From Rhizobium esperanzae (GTDB lineage: Bacteria; Pseudomonadota; Alphaproteobacteria; Rhizobiales; Rhizobiaceae), in contig NZ_JACIFY010000013.1 of assembly GCF_014197615.1 (NCBI RefSeq), positions 62,001 to 126,000 of the forward strand: a DNA stretch of 64,000 bases. Reading direction: 5' to 3'. The notes beneath the pieces are model-generated. The model was not told the origin of the DNA. It ran no database searches and saw nothing but the letters and a program-made list of their open reading frames with translations. Shown piece after piece: positions 37,199 through 47,493 of this stretch. Within the stretch, counting starts at the first letter, position 1; each line of letters opens with the position of its first letter. Made by a program: the position numbers and the translations under genes.

Positions 37199-38587
37199 AT
37201 GGTGAATCGCATCGACTGGACAGGAACACAGCCCCCGAAGGCCACGGAGAAGGGCATCTGGGGGTGGATGTTCTTCGATTGGGCAGCGCAGCCCTTCTTC
37301 ACCGTGGTCACCACCTTCATCTTCGGGCCCTATTTCGTTTCCCGGCTGACCAATGACCCGGTGTCCGCACAGACGACGTGGAGCAACATGGCGACGATCT
37401 CCTCGGTGATCATCGCCCTGCTTTCACCCGTGCTCGGCTCGATTGCCGACCAGTCCGGCGCCCGCAAGCCCTGGATCGGCTTCTTTGCGATCATCAAAAT
37501 CACAAGCCTCTTCGGCCTGTGGTTCGCAGCCCCCGGCTCGCCTGTCCTCTATCCCGTCATTTTCATGATCCTCGCCTCGATCTCGGCCGAGTTTTCGATC
37601 GTCTTCAACGATTCGATGATGCCGCGCCTGGTCGCCAAACACGAGGTCGGCAAGCTCTCCAACACCGCCTGGGGGCTTGGTTACCTCGGCGGCATGATCG
37701 TGCTCATTGCCGTCGTGACGCTTTTGGCGGCGAGCCCTGAGAGCGGCAAGACCATCCTCGGCCTCGACCCGCTTTTCGGCCTCGATCCGAAGACCGGCCA
37801 GGATGCCCGCATCACCGGGCCGATCTCGGCCGTCTGGTATCTGATCTTCATCCTGCCGATGTTCTTCTTCACGCCGGATGTCGGCAAGGGCCTGCCTTTC
37901 GGCACGGCCGTCCGCTCCGGTCTGCGGGAACTCAAGAATACGCTTGGCGAACTCAGGGAACGCCGCGGAATCCTGAGATTTCTCATCGCCCGGATGATCT
38001 ATCAGGACGGCGTCAACGGGCTGCTGATCCTCGGCGGCATTTTCGCGGCCGGCATGTTCGGCTGGGCGACGATCGAGATCGGCATTTACGGCATCATCCT
38101 CAACGTCGTCGCAATCTTCGGCTGCCTGATTGCCGGCCGCATCGACAGGGGTGTCGGTTCGAAGGTGACCGTCGTCATCAGCCTCACCATGCTGCTTCTC
38201 GCCACCATCGGCATCATCTCGACGGGGCCGGGTTACACGCTGTTTGGACTGATGCCGCTGCCAACGGCCGATTCCGGCGGCCTCTTCGGCACTGCGGCGG
38301 AGAAGGCCTATATCCTCTACGGTCTGCTGATCGGCTTCGCCTTCGGGCCGGTGCAGGCCTCGTCGCGCTCCTATCTCGCCCGCAGCGTCAGCCCGGAGGA
38401 AGCCGGCCGCTACTTCGGCATCTACGCGCTTTCCGGGCGCGCCACGAGTTTCATGGCGACGCTGCTCTTTTCGCTGGTGACCTATATGAGCGGATCACCG
38501 CGGCTCGGAATGGCAACGCTGATCCTGTTCCTGGCCGGCGGGCTGGCGCTGTTGGTCCGCACGCCCTATCCAGCCGATCGGCCATGA
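37199..38587 (+). CDS. MFS transporter, UMF1 (Atg22-like) family
   Basis: Integral membrane protein of 462 residues with about twelve helices. The start GIWGWMFFDWAAQPFFTVV and the FIFGPYF sequence that follows are typical of the UMF1/Vacuole effluxer Atg22-like group, and SRSYLARSVSPEEAGRYFGI lies in the C-terminal half. Bacterial members have no established substrate. It follows the glutamate dehydrogenase stop by 25 bases with AAGGAGCGG before the ATG, so it is probably on the same mRNA and might carry an amino acid or a nitrogen product (inference). GTG 37202 is an alternative start. Confidence 0.87.
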   Translation: MVNRIDWTGTQPPKATEKGIWGWMFFDWAAQPFFTVVTTFIFGPYFVSRLTNDPVSAQTTWSNMATISSVIIALLSPVLGSIADQSGARKPWIGFFAIIKITSLFGLWFAAPGSPVLYPVIFMILASISAEFSIVFNDSMMPRLVAKHEVGKLSNTAWGLGYLGGMIVLIAVVTLLAASPESGKTILGLDPLFGLDPKTGQDARITGPISAVWYLIFILPMFFFTPDVGKGLPFGTAVRSGLRELKNTLGELRERRGILRFLIARMIYQDGVNGLLILGGIFAAGMFGWATIEIGIYGIILNVVAIFGCLIAGRIDRGVGSKVTVVISLTMLLLATIGIISTGPGYTLFGLMPLPTADSGGLFGTAAEKAYILYGLLIGFAFGPVQASSRSYLARSVSPEEAGRYFGIYALSGRATSFMATLLFSLVTYMSGSPRLGMATLILFLAGGLALLVRTPYPADRP

Positions 38588-38589
38588 CA

Positions 38590-38610
38590 ACCGGCCCCTG
38601 AGGGGCCGGT
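38590..38610. terminator. Hairpin between UMF1 transporter and convergent purH
   Basis: ACCGGCCCC / GGGGCCGGT arms with a 3-base loop, no T tract on either strand. Possible bidirectional terminator. Confidence 0.5.
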
Positions 38611-38619
38611 CGGCTGCAC

Positions 38620-40236
38620 TCAGTGCCGGAAATGACGCATGCCGGTGAAGACCATGGCGACGCCGTGTTCGTTGGCGGCATCGATGACTTCCTGGTCGCG
38701 CATCGAGCCGCCCGGCTGGATCACCGCCGTCGCCCCTGCGGCGATCATCGACAGAAGACCGTCGGCAAACGGCAGGAAAGCTTCGGAGGCGACTGCCGAG
38801 CCCTTTGTCATCGGCACTGGAAGGCCGAGCGCCTTGGCCGCTTCTTCGGCCTTCAGAGCGGCGATACGGGCGGAATCGACTCGGCTCATCTGGCCGGCGC
38901 CGATACCGGCCGTCTGGCCATCCTTGGCATAGACCACGGCATTCGATTTCACATGTTTGCCGACCTTGAAGGCAAACTTCATGTCTTCGAGCTCCTGCGC
39001 CGTCGGCGCGCGCTTGGTGACAATTTTGAGCTCTAGATCCTCGACCATGCCGTTGTCGCGGCTCTGGACCAGCAAGCCGCCGGAAACGGTCTTCGCCGTC
39101 AGGCCCGCGGCGCGTGGATCGGGCAGGCCGCCGGCAGACAGAAGCCGCAGGTTCGGCTTGCGGGCGACGATCGCCTTCGCCTCGTCGGTGACATCGGGCG
39201 CGATGATCACTTCGGTGAAGAGCTTGACGATCTCTTCGGCCGTTTCGGCATCGAGCGTCCGGTTGAGCGCGATGATGCCGCCGAAGGCGGACACGCTGTC
39301 GCAGGCAAGGGCGCGGCGATAGGCCTCGACCAGGCTCGATCCGGTGGCAACACCGCAGGGATTGGCATGTTTGATGATGGCGCAGGCCGGCGCCTTCTCG
39401 GGCAGGAATTCGGCGACCAGCTCATAGGCGGCATCGGTATCGTTGATGTTGTTGTAGGAGAGCTGCTTGCCCTGGAGAAGGGCAGCCGTCGACACGCCCG
39501 GGCGCTTCTCGCCGGTGACGTAGAAGGCGGCCTTCTGGTGCGGATTCTCGCCGTAGCGCATCTCCTCCTTCAGCGCGCCGCCGATAACCCGGTGGCGCGG
39601 CGTGTCGATCGACAGCGCTTCGGCGAACCAGTTGGAAATCATCGCGTCATAGGCGGCGGTGCGGGCGTAGGCCTTGGCGGCCATGCGCTGGCGGAAGGCA
39701 TAGGCGGTCTTGCCGTCATCCGCCGAAAGCTGCGCCGTGAACTCGGCATAGTCGTTGGGATCGGTCAGGATCGTTACATAGGCATGGTTCTTGGCCGATG
39801 CGCGGATCATCGCCGGACCGCCGATATCGATATTCTCGACTGTGGTCGGATAGTCGCCGCCGGCCGCCCGCACTTCCTCGAAGGGATAGAGGTTGATGAC
39901 GGCGAGGTCGATGCCCTCGATGCCATGCTTCTTCATCGCCTCCTGATGTTCGCTATCGTCGCGGATCGCCAGCAGACCGCCATGCACCGTCGGATGCAGC
40001 GTCTTGACCCGCCCGTCCATGATCTCGGGAAAGCCGGTGATTTCGGAGACATCGGTGACGGCAAGGCCGGCAGCCGCGATCGCCTTGTAAGTGCCGCCGG
40101 TCGACAGCAGCCGCACCCTCCTCTGAGACAAAGCGTGGGCGAGTTCGACGATCCCGGTCTTGTCGAAGACCGAGAGCAGCGCGGTCTTGATTTCGACCTT
40201 GTCGGGGGCGGGGATCTTCTTGGAAATGACGGCCAT
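38620..40236 (-). CDS. purH: Bifunctional AICAR formyltransferase / IMP cyclohydrolase
   Basis: Last two steps of IMP synthesis. The 538-residue protein has the N-terminal cyclohydrolase domain ([45 protein letters not shown]) and the C-terminal transformylase domain (LRYGENPHQ variant [45 protein letters not shown]). Start at 40236 ([17 protein letters not shown]) by homology; the upstream part of the frame is non-coding. No ZTP-riboswitch pattern was recognised in the 104-base leader. Confidence 0.97.
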   Translation of the reverse strand: MAVISKKIPAPDKVEIKTALLSVFDKTGIVELAHALSQRRVRLLSTGGTYKAIAAAGLAVTDVSEITGFPEIMDGRVKTLHPTVHGGLLAIRDDSEHQEAMKKHGIEGIDLAVINLYPFEEVRAAGGDYPTTVENIDIGGPAMIRASAKNHAYVTILTDPNDYAEFTAQLSADDGKTAYAFRQRMAAKAYARTAAYDAMISNWFAEALSIDTPRHRVIGGALKEEMRYGENPHQKAAFYVTGEKRPGVSTAALLQGKQLSYNNINDTDAAYELVAEFLPEKAPACAIIKHANPCGVATGSSLVEAYRRALACDSVSAFGGIIALNRTLDAETAEEIVKLFTEVIIAPDVTDEAKAIVARKPNLRLLSAGGLPDPRAAGLTAKTVSGGLLVQSRDNGMVEDLELKIVTKRAPTAQELEDMKFAFKVGKHVKSNAVVYAKDGQTAGIGAGQMSRVDSARIAALKAEEAAKALGLPVPMTKGSAVASEAFLPFADGLLSMIAAGATAVIQPGGSMRDQEVIDAANEHGVAMVFTGMRHFRH

Positions 40237-40340
40237 GAAACCTACTCCGTTCGGGCTTCGGGAGGCGTCCGCGGGGGACGTTCGCATGCTGGCCGCGTTA
40301 GCACAGCTTTGCCGCCGCGCAAACAGGGTCGATGCATGAT

Positions 40341-42014
40341 CTAGCCTTTGCGGGAGAGGAACCAGCGAATTTCCGTCTTCTCGGCAAGATCGAAGTCGAT
40401 CTCGATCTGGTCCGAACCGCAAATGCCGGAGCTGTCGGCAAAGAAGATATCCTCGGTGATCAGCACTTCGTTGCCGGGCGCGGAAAACTGCCAGCTTTCG
40501 CCATCCGGCGCCGTCAACAGCACGGACTCGCCGTCGCTCTGATGCAGGACGATCGAGGGATGGATATGAAAACGGGCGACAGCCTTCAGCGGCTCGTCAC
40601 TCTCATGGCCTTCGCGGACGACGAGCCGGTCGCGGCCGGTGACGATCGAGCCTGCGCCATTGAGCGTCAGTTCACGCTCGTGCAGCACCCCGAACGCCCT
40701 GATATAACCGTCGTGGCTGAGCTTGAGGCTGTCGCGTCCGTCCTCGGTTTCGGCACGTTCGACGGTGACTGTTTTCACCGGTTCGGTAATCGCGTGATTG
40801 AGGAACGGCGAGGGCGAAAAACGGCTCGACGAGGTGTCGTTCAGGATGACGGTCGAATGCGCCGCCGTCGTGCGGGCCATCTGGACATAGCGGTGCCCGG
40901 CAAATTTCGGCGAGCCCGAATTGACGATGAAGCGGTGGCGGCCGGACGACATTTCGAAGGAGAGGCTGCCGGCATGCACGCTCCGCAGCGCGCCTCCCGA
41001 AGGCGGCGTGCCGGCATCGGCAATGATCACCGTTTTTCCGCCGGAAAGTCGCTGATAGCGCGAATGCGGCAAAGCCTTGAACGGCTGGCCGGCGGTCTCG
41101 TCATAGCGCAGCACCGAGATCAACTCGTTTGCCAGCGTCGAGGTCGCCCCGTTGAACAGCGCCAGATCCCCGTCCTGATGGCGAAAGAACCGCAATGCCG
41201 GATAGATCCGGTCGATGCCCGAGATCAGTTTCTGCGGCAGGTCGTGACCGAGATTGACATAGGTTTGTCTCAGCGGCAGCAGATCGAGCAGCAACTCCAG
41301 GCCGATACGCGGATTGCGCGAGATATGGCCGCCATCTGGCAGAATCTGGCTATCGAATTCGCGGTCGAGCGCCTGCGCCGCCCGTCTGAGGGTGGAGGCG
41401 CGGGTCGGCATGGCAACAGAGGCCATGGCGAGCGCGATGCGCAGCCGAAACAGCTCCAGACCGCCAAGCGTATAGGGCGCCATGCGGTGCAGGAACCGCA
41501 CCTGGAACGCCAGCGACTTCATGAATCGGCGATAGAAGCCGCGGTCGGCATTCTGCAGCACGACAGGCGAATGCGACAGCCAGGCGATGACGCGCTGGGC
41601 GGTGATGTCGATCTCCCAGGCAATGCCTTCCATGCGGCCGGCATGGATGGAAAGCCAGCTGTCGACGATCGCACGGGCGGCGGCCGAACTGCGCTCCGAC
41701 TTGTTCGCCCGCATGTGCCGCAGCCAGCCGAAGCTGTGCAGGCGGGTGGCGAAGGGGCGCGAGGGCAGGGTGAAGGTGAAGGGTGACTTTCCACCCGTTT
41801 CCAGCATCCGCCCGGCCAACAGAAACCGGCCGTTGAGAATCTCGTCGGCCACATGCGAATCGATGCTGCGCAGATCGGTCGGCGCGACGATCAGACGCTC
41901 GGGAACGTTGATCGAATGGCGGAACAGCTTCAGGCGCAGCAACGCGACGCGGCGCAAGGCGCGCCGCCAAGCCTCCCGAACATACATGCTCGCAAAACGC
42001 CGACCGGACTGCAT
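40341..42014 (-). CDS. Heparinase II/III family protein
   Basis: Protein of 557 residues with an alpha-helical toroid-like N-terminal half ([40 protein letters not shown]) and a C-terminal beta-rich heparinase II/III domain ([51 protein letters not shown]). Conserved in rhizobia just upstream of purH. Despite the family name, bacterial members act on varied uronic-acid polysaccharides or have unknown targets. No signal peptide is evident, so its location is unclear. Transcribed toward purH with a 104-base gap. Confidence 0.87.
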   Translation of the reverse strand: MQSGRRFASMYVREAWRRALRRVALLRLKLFRHSINVPERLIVAPTDLRSIDSHVADEILNGRFLLAGRMLETGGKSPFTFTLPSRPFATRLHSFGWLRHMRANKSERSSAAARAIVDSWLSIHAGRMEGIAWEIDITAQRVIAWLSHSPVVLQNADRGFYRRFMKSLAFQVRFLHRMAPYTLGGLELFRLRIALAMASVAMPTRASTLRRAAQALDREFDSQILPDGGHISRNPRIGLELLLDLLPLRQTYVNLGHDLPQKLISGIDRIYPALRFFRHQDGDLALFNGATSTLANELISVLRYDETAGQPFKALPHSRYQRLSGGKTVIIADAGTPPSGGALRSVHAGSLSFEMSSGRHRFIVNSGSPKFAGHRYVQMARTTAAHSTVILNDTSSSRFSPSPFLNHAITEPVKTVTVERAETEDGRDSLKLSHDGYIRAFGVLHERELTLNGAGSIVTGRDRLVVREGHESDEPLKAVARFHIHPSIVLHQSDGESVLLTAPDGESWQFSAPGNEVLITEDIFFADSSGICGSDQIEIDFDLAEKTEIRWFLSRKG

Positions 42015-42229
42015 ATTCTATTGTCTATTGACCCTCGTGGTTAAGAATAGGTGAAAAGCGGCCGATTTCATCGCCCGCAATGCATTAATTCGTGACAAGG
42101 TTCGAATATACGCAAATTAAAACGCTTCACCGGAGATCATCGAGCGATTTTGAAGAACGACGTGCATGACACGAGACATGTGAAATGCCTCGTGGTTCGC
42201 AGATTCGCCGCAAGCGTTGAAGTTTGCAA

Positions 42230-43618
42230 TCAGGCCACTCGCCGCAGCACCGCGGCATAGAAACCGTCGAGGCCGGAGGCGATGCCTTCGGGCATTTTCA
42301 GCATGGTGGGAAGCGTGCGGAATTCGCCGAGCGGCGTGATCGCCGCTTCGAGGCCGGGCCAGTCGCCGGCGCCGATCGGAACGCGCTCGACGCCATGCGT
42401 CTCCGCAAGAACACGGGCGACGACCTCTTCGCCTTCGGCGGGATCGAGCGAGCAATTTGAAAAAACCAGCATTCCATCAGGCTTCAGCAATGTCAGCGCG
42501 TGACGCAGCAGCCGTTCCTGCAGCGCCGCCAGCCGGGCGATATCCTCAGGTCCCTTGGTCCACAGCACGTCGGGGTGCCGGCGCGTCGTGCCGGTGGAAG
42601 AGCAGGGAGCATCGAGCAGGATCGCATCGAAACGCTCCGCCGGCGCGAATGTCGTCAGATCGGCCGCAATCGTCTCCGCTTCCAAGCCGAGCCGATCGAG
42701 ATTCGACCGCAGCCGTCTCAGCCGGCTTTCCGACTGGTCGAGAGCGGTGACCGCACCGCCGGCAAGAATGAGCTGCGCCGTCTTGCCGCCCGGGGCAGCG
42801 CAGAGATCGGCAGTGCGTTTGCCCGAGAGATCGCCGAAAAGCTTGGCCGGGATGCTTGCTGCAGCATCCTGCACCCACCACGCGCCCTCGTCGAAACCTT
42901 CGAGCGAAGGGATGCCGCCATCGAAAGCGGCAAGCCGCACGCCGCCCGTGGGCAGGGCCGTTCCGTTCAGCCGCTTTGCCCAGCCTTCGGGGTCGGACTT
43001 GACGGTCAGATCGATTGCCGCCGGCTCGAGCTGGGATTCCGAAATCGCCAGAGCCGCGTCGCGGCCATAGGCCTTTTCCAGCCTGGCGATGAACCAGGCC
43101 GGCATCGGCGCGACCTTGCCGATCTCGTCGAGCACCTGCTGCTTCTCGCGGCCGAGCCGGCGAAGAATGGCATTGACCAGCTTGGCGAAACGCCGGTTAC
43201 GCGGATCCAGATTGGCCTGCTCGACGGCAAGATCGACCGCCGAATGATCCGGCACGTCGAGATAGAGGATCTGCGCCGCCCCGATGGCGAGCACATGATG
43301 CAGCGCCCGTGCCCCCTCCGGCAGCGGCGATTCCAGCAGCGCTGCAATCGCGGCGTCGATGCGCGGCAGATGGCGCAGCGTCGTGTTCAGGATCGCGCGG
43401 ACCAGCGCCCGATCGTTTTCGCCGAGTGCCTTATAGGCCGGGTTGCCATGTTCATGGTCGAGAGCGCCATCGAGCGGCAGCTTGCGATCGACGACGGCGG
43501 CAAGAATTTTGGCTGCCGCAGCCCGCGCCTGCAGGCCGGGTTTTTCAGGCGCAGAACGCTCGTTGGAGGGCTTATGCTTGCGGAATGGTTTCTTCGTGCC
43601 GTCTGAATTCAAGACCAT
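42230..43618 (-). CDS. RsmB/NOP-family RNA cytosine-C5 methyltransferase
   Basis: SAM-dependent m5C RNA methyltransferase of 462 residues: NusB-like N-terminal domain (about 30-160) and a Rossmann catalytic domain. SAM motif [13 protein letters not shown], catalytic pair [13 protein letters not shown] and [13 protein letters not shown], of which the two cysteines are the acceptor and release residues. E. coli RsmB modifies C967 of 16S rRNA; the same target is likely but not proven. The ATG overlaps the htpX 3' end by 10 bases, so the two are coupled. Confidence 0.92.
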   Translation of the reverse strand: MVLNSDGTKKPFRKHKPSNERSAPEKPGLQARAAAAKILAAVVDRKLPLDGALDHEHGNPAYKALGENDRALVRAILNTTLRHLPRIDAAIAALLESPLPEGARALHHVLAIGAAQILYLDVPDHSAVDLAVEQANLDPRNRRFAKLVNAILRRLGREKQQVLDEIGKVAPMPAWFIARLEKAYGRDAALAISESQLEPAAIDLTVKSDPEGWAKRLNGTALPTGGVRLAAFDGGIPSLEGFDEGAWWVQDAAASIPAKLFGDLSGKRTADLCAAPGGKTAQLILAGGAVTALDQSESRLRRLRSNLDRLGLEAETIAADLTTFAPAERFDAILLDAPCSSTGTTRRHPDVLWTKGPEDIARLAALQERLLRHALTLLKPDGMLVFSNCSLDPAEGEEVVARVLAETHGVERVPIGAGDWPGLEAAITPLGEFRTLPTMLKMPEGIASGLDGFYAAVLRRVA

Positions 43619-44571
43619 GGACCTTTTGGCGGTTGTGAACCACCGCGACCAAGACCCGTATCCGGAACAGAGCGCGATTTGCGCGACGGATTAGCAGCCC
43701 GAACCGGCGGCGTCGAGATATTCATGCCGCCCTGCGCCATGTCGTGCAGCGCCGCGATGCGGTTTTCCGTGTTCGGATGCGTGGAAAACAGATTGTCCAT
43801 GCGCTCGCCGGAGAGCGGATTGATGATGAACATATGCGCCGTCGCCGGGTTGCGCTCGGCATCCTGGTTCGGCACGTGGGCAGCACCCCGCGCGATCTTG
43901 CCGAGCGCCGAAGCCAGCCAGAGTGGATTGCCGCAGATCTCGGCGCCGCGGCGGTCGGCCGAATATTCACGCGTGCGGCTGATCGCCATCTGCACCAGCA
44001 TGGCGGCGAGCGGCGCCACGAGCATCGCCACGAGGACGCCGACGAAACCGAGCGGATTGTTGTTGTTTTCGCGATTGCCGCCGAAGAGGAAGGCGAAATT
44101 GCCAAGCATCGAGATCGCGCCGGCAAGGGTCGCCGTGATCGTCATCGTCAGCGTGTCGCGGTTCTGGATGTGGGCGAGCTCATGCGCCATCACGCCTGCG
44201 ACTTCCTCGGGCGACAATGCACCGAGCAGGCCGGTCGAGGCGGCAACGGCCGCATTGTCGGGATTGCGGCCGGTGGCGAAGGCATTCGGCTGCGGGCTGT
44301 CGTAGAGGTAGACCTTCGGCATCGGCAGGCCGGCATTGCGGGCGAGATCGCGCACGATCGCGAAGAATTCCGGCGCGTTACGCTCATCGACCTGCTGGGC
44401 GCGATAGGCCGAAAGCACCATGCGATCGGAATTCCAATAGGAGAAGAAGTTCATACCGGCGGCGATGATGAAGGCAATCATCATGCCGGCCCGACCGCCG
44501 ATCAGAAAGCCGACAACCATGAAAAGCGCCGTCATGAAGGCAAGCAACATGGCAGTGCGAACGAGGTTCAT
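43609..44571 (-). CDS. htpX: Membrane zinc protease HtpX
   Basis: M48 metalloprotease of the inner membrane that degrades damaged membrane proteins. The 320-residue product starts [20 protein letters not shown], with two helices, then [15 protein letters not shown] (HExxH zinc site), two further helices, and the downstream [14 protein letters not shown] 44571 is chosen for its homology to the HtpX N-terminus; the frame upstream is not conserved. Overlaps the methyltransferase gene by 10 bases. Confidence 0.95.
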   Translation of the reverse strand: MNLVRTAMLLAFMTALFMVVGFLIGGRAGMMIAFIIAAGMNFFSYWNSDRMVLSAYRAQQVDERNAPEFFAIVRDLARNAGLPMPKVYLYDSPQPNAFATGRNPDNAAVAASTGLLGALSPEEVAGVMAHELAHIQNRDTLTMTITATLAGAISMLGNFAFLFGGNRENNNNPLGFVGVLVAMLVAPLAAMLVQMAISRTREYSADRRGAEICGNPLWLASALGKIARGAAHVPNQDAERNPATAHMFIINPLSGERMDNLFSTHPNTENRIAALHDMAQGGMNISTPPVRAANPSRKSRSVPDTGLGRGGSQPPKGPWS

Positions 44572-44681
44572 TGTGAATCTCCATCTCCGATTTCGCCGTC
44601 GCAAGCTTTCAATCGCAGCATCGGCGCATTATGATTTGGTTATTCACCAGCCATTTTCAATATTTCCGGCAGGAGAAGCCC

Positions 44682-44906
44682 ATGCAGGAAGCCGATAACG
44701 ACAATAGTGAAACGCCGACGGCCGAGGGATCGGAACCGCCGCGCAAAGTCCTGTCTCCGGCTGCGAAGCGCGCCCTTGCCGAAGCCGAGGAGCGGCGCAA
44801 AAACCAGAAGCCGCTGGAGCTGCCGCCGGAAACCGGCGGCCGCGGCGGAGCCGAGCCGGCCCGCTTCGGCGATTACGAGATCAATGGCCGGGCAATCGAT
44901 TTCTAG
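44682..44906 (+). CDS. SDHAF4-like succinate dehydrogenase assembly factor (DUF1674)
   Basis: Small protein of 74 residues with an acidic, disordered N-terminus, a helical segment (LSPAAKRALAEAEERRKN) and the diagnostic C-terminus EPARFGDYEINGRAIDF (family pattern D/EP-R-GDWE-GR-DF). Mitochondrial SDHAF4 binds the flavinylated SdhA and protects it during assembly; the bacterial homologue is expected to act alike. Start follows GGAGAAG. The sdh operon is not in the window. Confidence 0.88.
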   Translation: MQEADNDNSETPTAEGSEPPRKVLSPAAKRALAEAEERRKNQKPLELPPETGGRGGAEPARFGDYEINGRAIDF

Positions 44907-45112
44907 GCGGATCGAGAAGACTGGCCAGCCTTCGTCCGAATAGGACGAAATCCGCAAGACACACGGTGTGTGAAAGTGAGACGCTCCGGCAACAAACCGG
45001 AGCGGCTTCACATATCAGGCGGTCGCCTTGTTTTGCCGGTCGAAGAGAATCGGAAATCCCCCAAACAACTTCGGAGTTGGGATAAACCTCCACCTGCCAT
45101 CCGCGCAGAAGA

Positions 45113-46008
45113 TCAATGAAGGCTATTTGGTACCACAAGCACGTCGCATGGGATCTCGTTAACAATACGAGATGCTACGCTGCCCAAAAGAAGATTCGCG
45201 ACGCCCGCGCGGCCATGGGTCCCGGCAATGACGAGATCTACATCACCCTCGTCCACCAGCCGGCGGAGAGCATCCACCACGTCGCCACATCTCACGCTGA
45301 TATCGAACCTGTTCTGCAAAGCCTCGCCAGCGGCTTCCGTGACGAACCTGACGCATTCGTCCAGGGCTGACTGTTCGAAATTGCGTGCATAACTCGCCTT
45401 GTCCTCCGCCCACATTCGGTACGGCGGATCGAAGGCGTGGAATAGTCCCAGTTGGGCATGGGGGAACCAGCGCAGCGCAACCTGCATTGCGGGCGTGGAC
45501 GACGCGCTTAGGTCAGTGGCCAGTAGCGTTCGCGTGCCGCCGTCCATGACCTTCTTCTTCACCACAAGTACTGGAACAGCAGACGACCGCGTCAAAGCAG
45601 TGAGCGTGCTTCCAAACGGCAGCTCACCCAACAACATGCTTCTCGTAAGACCGGTAACGATCAGATCGGCATGCTCTCTCGCCGCAGTGTCTGGACGACT
45701 GTTGCTGGTGCTCCGATATCGACTTGAACGGACGAGCGAAGATTCATCGTTGCCAGCTCTTCACGTAGCCGCCGTGCGTTTCGGCGCGCAGCAGCCTGGG
45801 AGGCGAGGCGAGCTACGGGCTCGGCACTCAAGCTGACATCGTCGATCGCATGAACGGCCGTGAGGCTGGCATTCCATTCCATGGCAAGTTGCACTGCGCG
45901 ATCTTGCGCACGATCACAACGCGCAGTGAAATCAGTTGCAAGCACAATATGACTCGGAAGTCTGTGAACGATGCGCTCGCTCGCCACTACCGGTGAAGAA
46001 TTCAGCAT
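45113..46008 (-). pseudogene. Tandem universal stress protein gene split by a frameshift
   Basis: Two consecutive minus-strand frames make one protein of two Usp domains. The upstream frame (46008-45661) holds the start MLNSSPVV (after AGGAG) and most of domain 1 (HIVLATDFTARCDRAQDRAV). Near 45693-45700 the expected continuation DTAAREHADLIVTGLTRS is found one base out of frame; the downstream frame (to 45113) continues through domain 2, which has the ATP motif GTHGRAGVANLLLGS (G-x2-G-x9-GS). A one-base deletion explains it. It is either a genuine recent mutation or a sequencing error. The domain 2 half alone might still be made from an internal ATG at 45637. Confidence 0.8.
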
Positions 46009-46127
46009 CTTTCACTCCTATAATCTGGGGGCGCGCCGACCTGTCCATGTAGGGCCGACACGTCAGTGGCAGGCGTGCCAAGTCCGAACGTCAGCGATGA
46101 CCGTTGTCTATTTCGCGCGAGAACGCC

Positions 46128-46565
46128 TTAGCGCCCCAGAGGAACGGTCGCCTTCGCTTCCGCCCGATCTTCGTTCACGGCCAACACCCTGAGCTTGTGC
46201 TGGCTGTTGTCTCGTGCGGTCCAGCCCATTGTTTGACCCACGGATAAGCCGAGAAGGGCAGTGCCGACGGGGGTCAGGATGGATATTTTTCCCTCGGAAA
46301 TGTCGGCATCTTCCGGGAACACCAGCGTGACTATGCGTTGAGCTCCGGCGTCAGTTTCATATTCCACGGTCGATCCCATCCGAACGACCTTCTCAGGCAC
46401 TGAGCTGTCCGAAGCCACGCGTGCGCGTTCGAGCTCAAGCAGAAGGGCATCGGAAATCTCGGGAAGGCGGTCAGCCGCGGCAAGCGCAAGTTTGTTCAAT
46501 CGCCGATAATCCGTGTCGCTGATTACGATTGGGGGCTTTCGTGGGGTCTGGCTGTGAGCCTTCAT
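46128..46565 (-). CDS. rnk: Rnk-like nucleoside diphosphate kinase regulator (GreA/B family)
   Basis: Protein of 145 residues: a short N-terminal helical part (ISDTDYRRLNKLALAAADRL) and a C-terminal GreA/GreB FKBP-like domain (VVRMGSTVEYETD, ISILTPVGTALLGLSVG). Rnk proteins bind RNA polymerase near the secondary channel but lack the long coiled coil of GreA. ATG 46565 is preceded by AGGAGAACG. It lies 17 bases after the IIA-like gene and 119 before the stress protein, in one direction, suggesting one stress operon. Confidence 0.88.
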   Translation of the reverse strand: MKAHSQTPRKPPIVISDTDYRRLNKLALAAADRLPEISDALLLELERARVASDSSVPEKVVRMGSTVEYETDAGAQRIVTLVFPEDADISEGKISILTPVGTALLGLSVGQTMGWTARDNSQHKLRVLAVNEDRAEAKATVPLGR

Positions 46566-46582
46566 TTTTTCGTTCTCCTGGT

Positions 46583-47086
46583 TCAACTTAGCGCCACCCT
46601 TCGAGCGGCGGTGGCCGGCGATTTCTCGTTTTTCGCCCATGCCTCGCTCTGCAGGATCGCCATCACCTCATCGACGGATCGGGCCAGCCGGAGCTCCTCC
46701 CGGAAGAGCGGCGCCCGCACGAAACGAAACAGTTGCGAAAGCGTGGGCAGGAATGTGTGAGCCTGCGAGCGCGGCCAAAGGATCGTGAAAACCAGGTCGA
46801 CGGGGTTGAGGTCGGAACTTCTGAAATCGATCGGAGGCGCCAATCGCGTAAACCAAGTCACCGGCGACGAAATCGAGTGCAGTAAGGCGTGTGGGACGGC
46901 AATGCCATGGCCGATGCCGGTCGAGCCGTGTCTCTCACGCCGCCAAATGCTGCGAAGAACCATGCGATGATCGAGCGCGGTTCTCGACGCAATTTTTGTA
47001 GCGATCTTGGAGAGCGCCGAGTGCTTGCCCTTGGTCGCGAGGTCAAGGGTAATGTTTTCTGGCGGCAGGTTTCTGAAGGTCATCAT
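46583..47086 (-). CDS. PTS IIA (Ntr-type) domain protein
   Basis: Protein of 167 residues of the PtsN/IIA-Ntr and fructose IIA group. The phospho-acceptor His66 sits in GIGHGIAVPHALL, as in GIAIPH of PtsN. Rhizobia also have a ptsN next to rpoN; this second copy, beside Rnk- and Usp-like genes, is more likely part of a stress-response module than the standard nitrogen PTS. Two adjacent ATGs (47086 and 47083) follow GAGGCGACC. What phosphorylates it is unknown. Confidence 0.85.
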   Translation of the reverse strand: MMTFRNLPPENITLDLATKGKHSALSKIATKIASRTALDHRMVLRSIWRRERHGSTGIGHGIAVPHALLHSISSPVTWFTRLAPPIDFRSSDLNPVDLVFTILWPRSQAHTFLPTLSQLFRFVRAPLFREELRLARSVDEVMAILQSEAWAKNEKSPATAARRVALS

Positions 47087-47493
47087 GGTCGCCTCTGAGC
47101 CGATTACGCGCGACTACGACCGCAGTGCTTTTCGGCACTCCGTCTGCGTCTCGCATTTTAGTGGAAAGATTGGCTGCCCGGACGCGACGCCAGGAGTTTT
47201 CGCGTCCGGGTTAGAGGCCTGCTTTGAGGCGTTGAGGCTCTCGCCGTGTCACCATTATATTCATGATAACTGAAACATGGGGACTGAATTCTCGAAATCA
47301 AGCACATGCCCAGCCGCAGACGCGCCTTGACTGGGCACAAGGGCTTCATCCTGACGGATCATTAGGCAGATCTGCGGCTGCTTCTCTTCGCCACAACAGC
47401 CGCAGAGATCGGAGATGCGATTGGATTTGGGTAGCCCACGGGGGAACAGTATCAAATCCAATGTCTGTTTTCAGTTCCGATGCTTGGCCCGTG
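47087..47493. other. 407-base intergenic stretch with a 10-base inverted repeat
   Basis: Between the IIA-like gene and acs. It contains a perfect inverted repeat CCCGGACGCG (47177-47186) / CGCGTCCGGG (47201-47210) with a 14-base spacer and no T tract. A minus-strand frame of 66 codons (47461-47261) has no recognisable domain or ribosome-binding site and is not called. No FNR/FixK-type TTGAT-N4-ATCAA site was seen. Confidence 0.5.

Noticed and set aside
40237-40340. ZTP riboswitch before purH
   Set aside because: The leader lacks the conserved pfl-motif elements; it holds only GC-rich sequence.
47261-47461. 66-codon minus-strand frame with a CGCC motif
   Set aside because: No ribosome-binding site, no recognised family, and the cysteine pair alone is not enough to call a gene.
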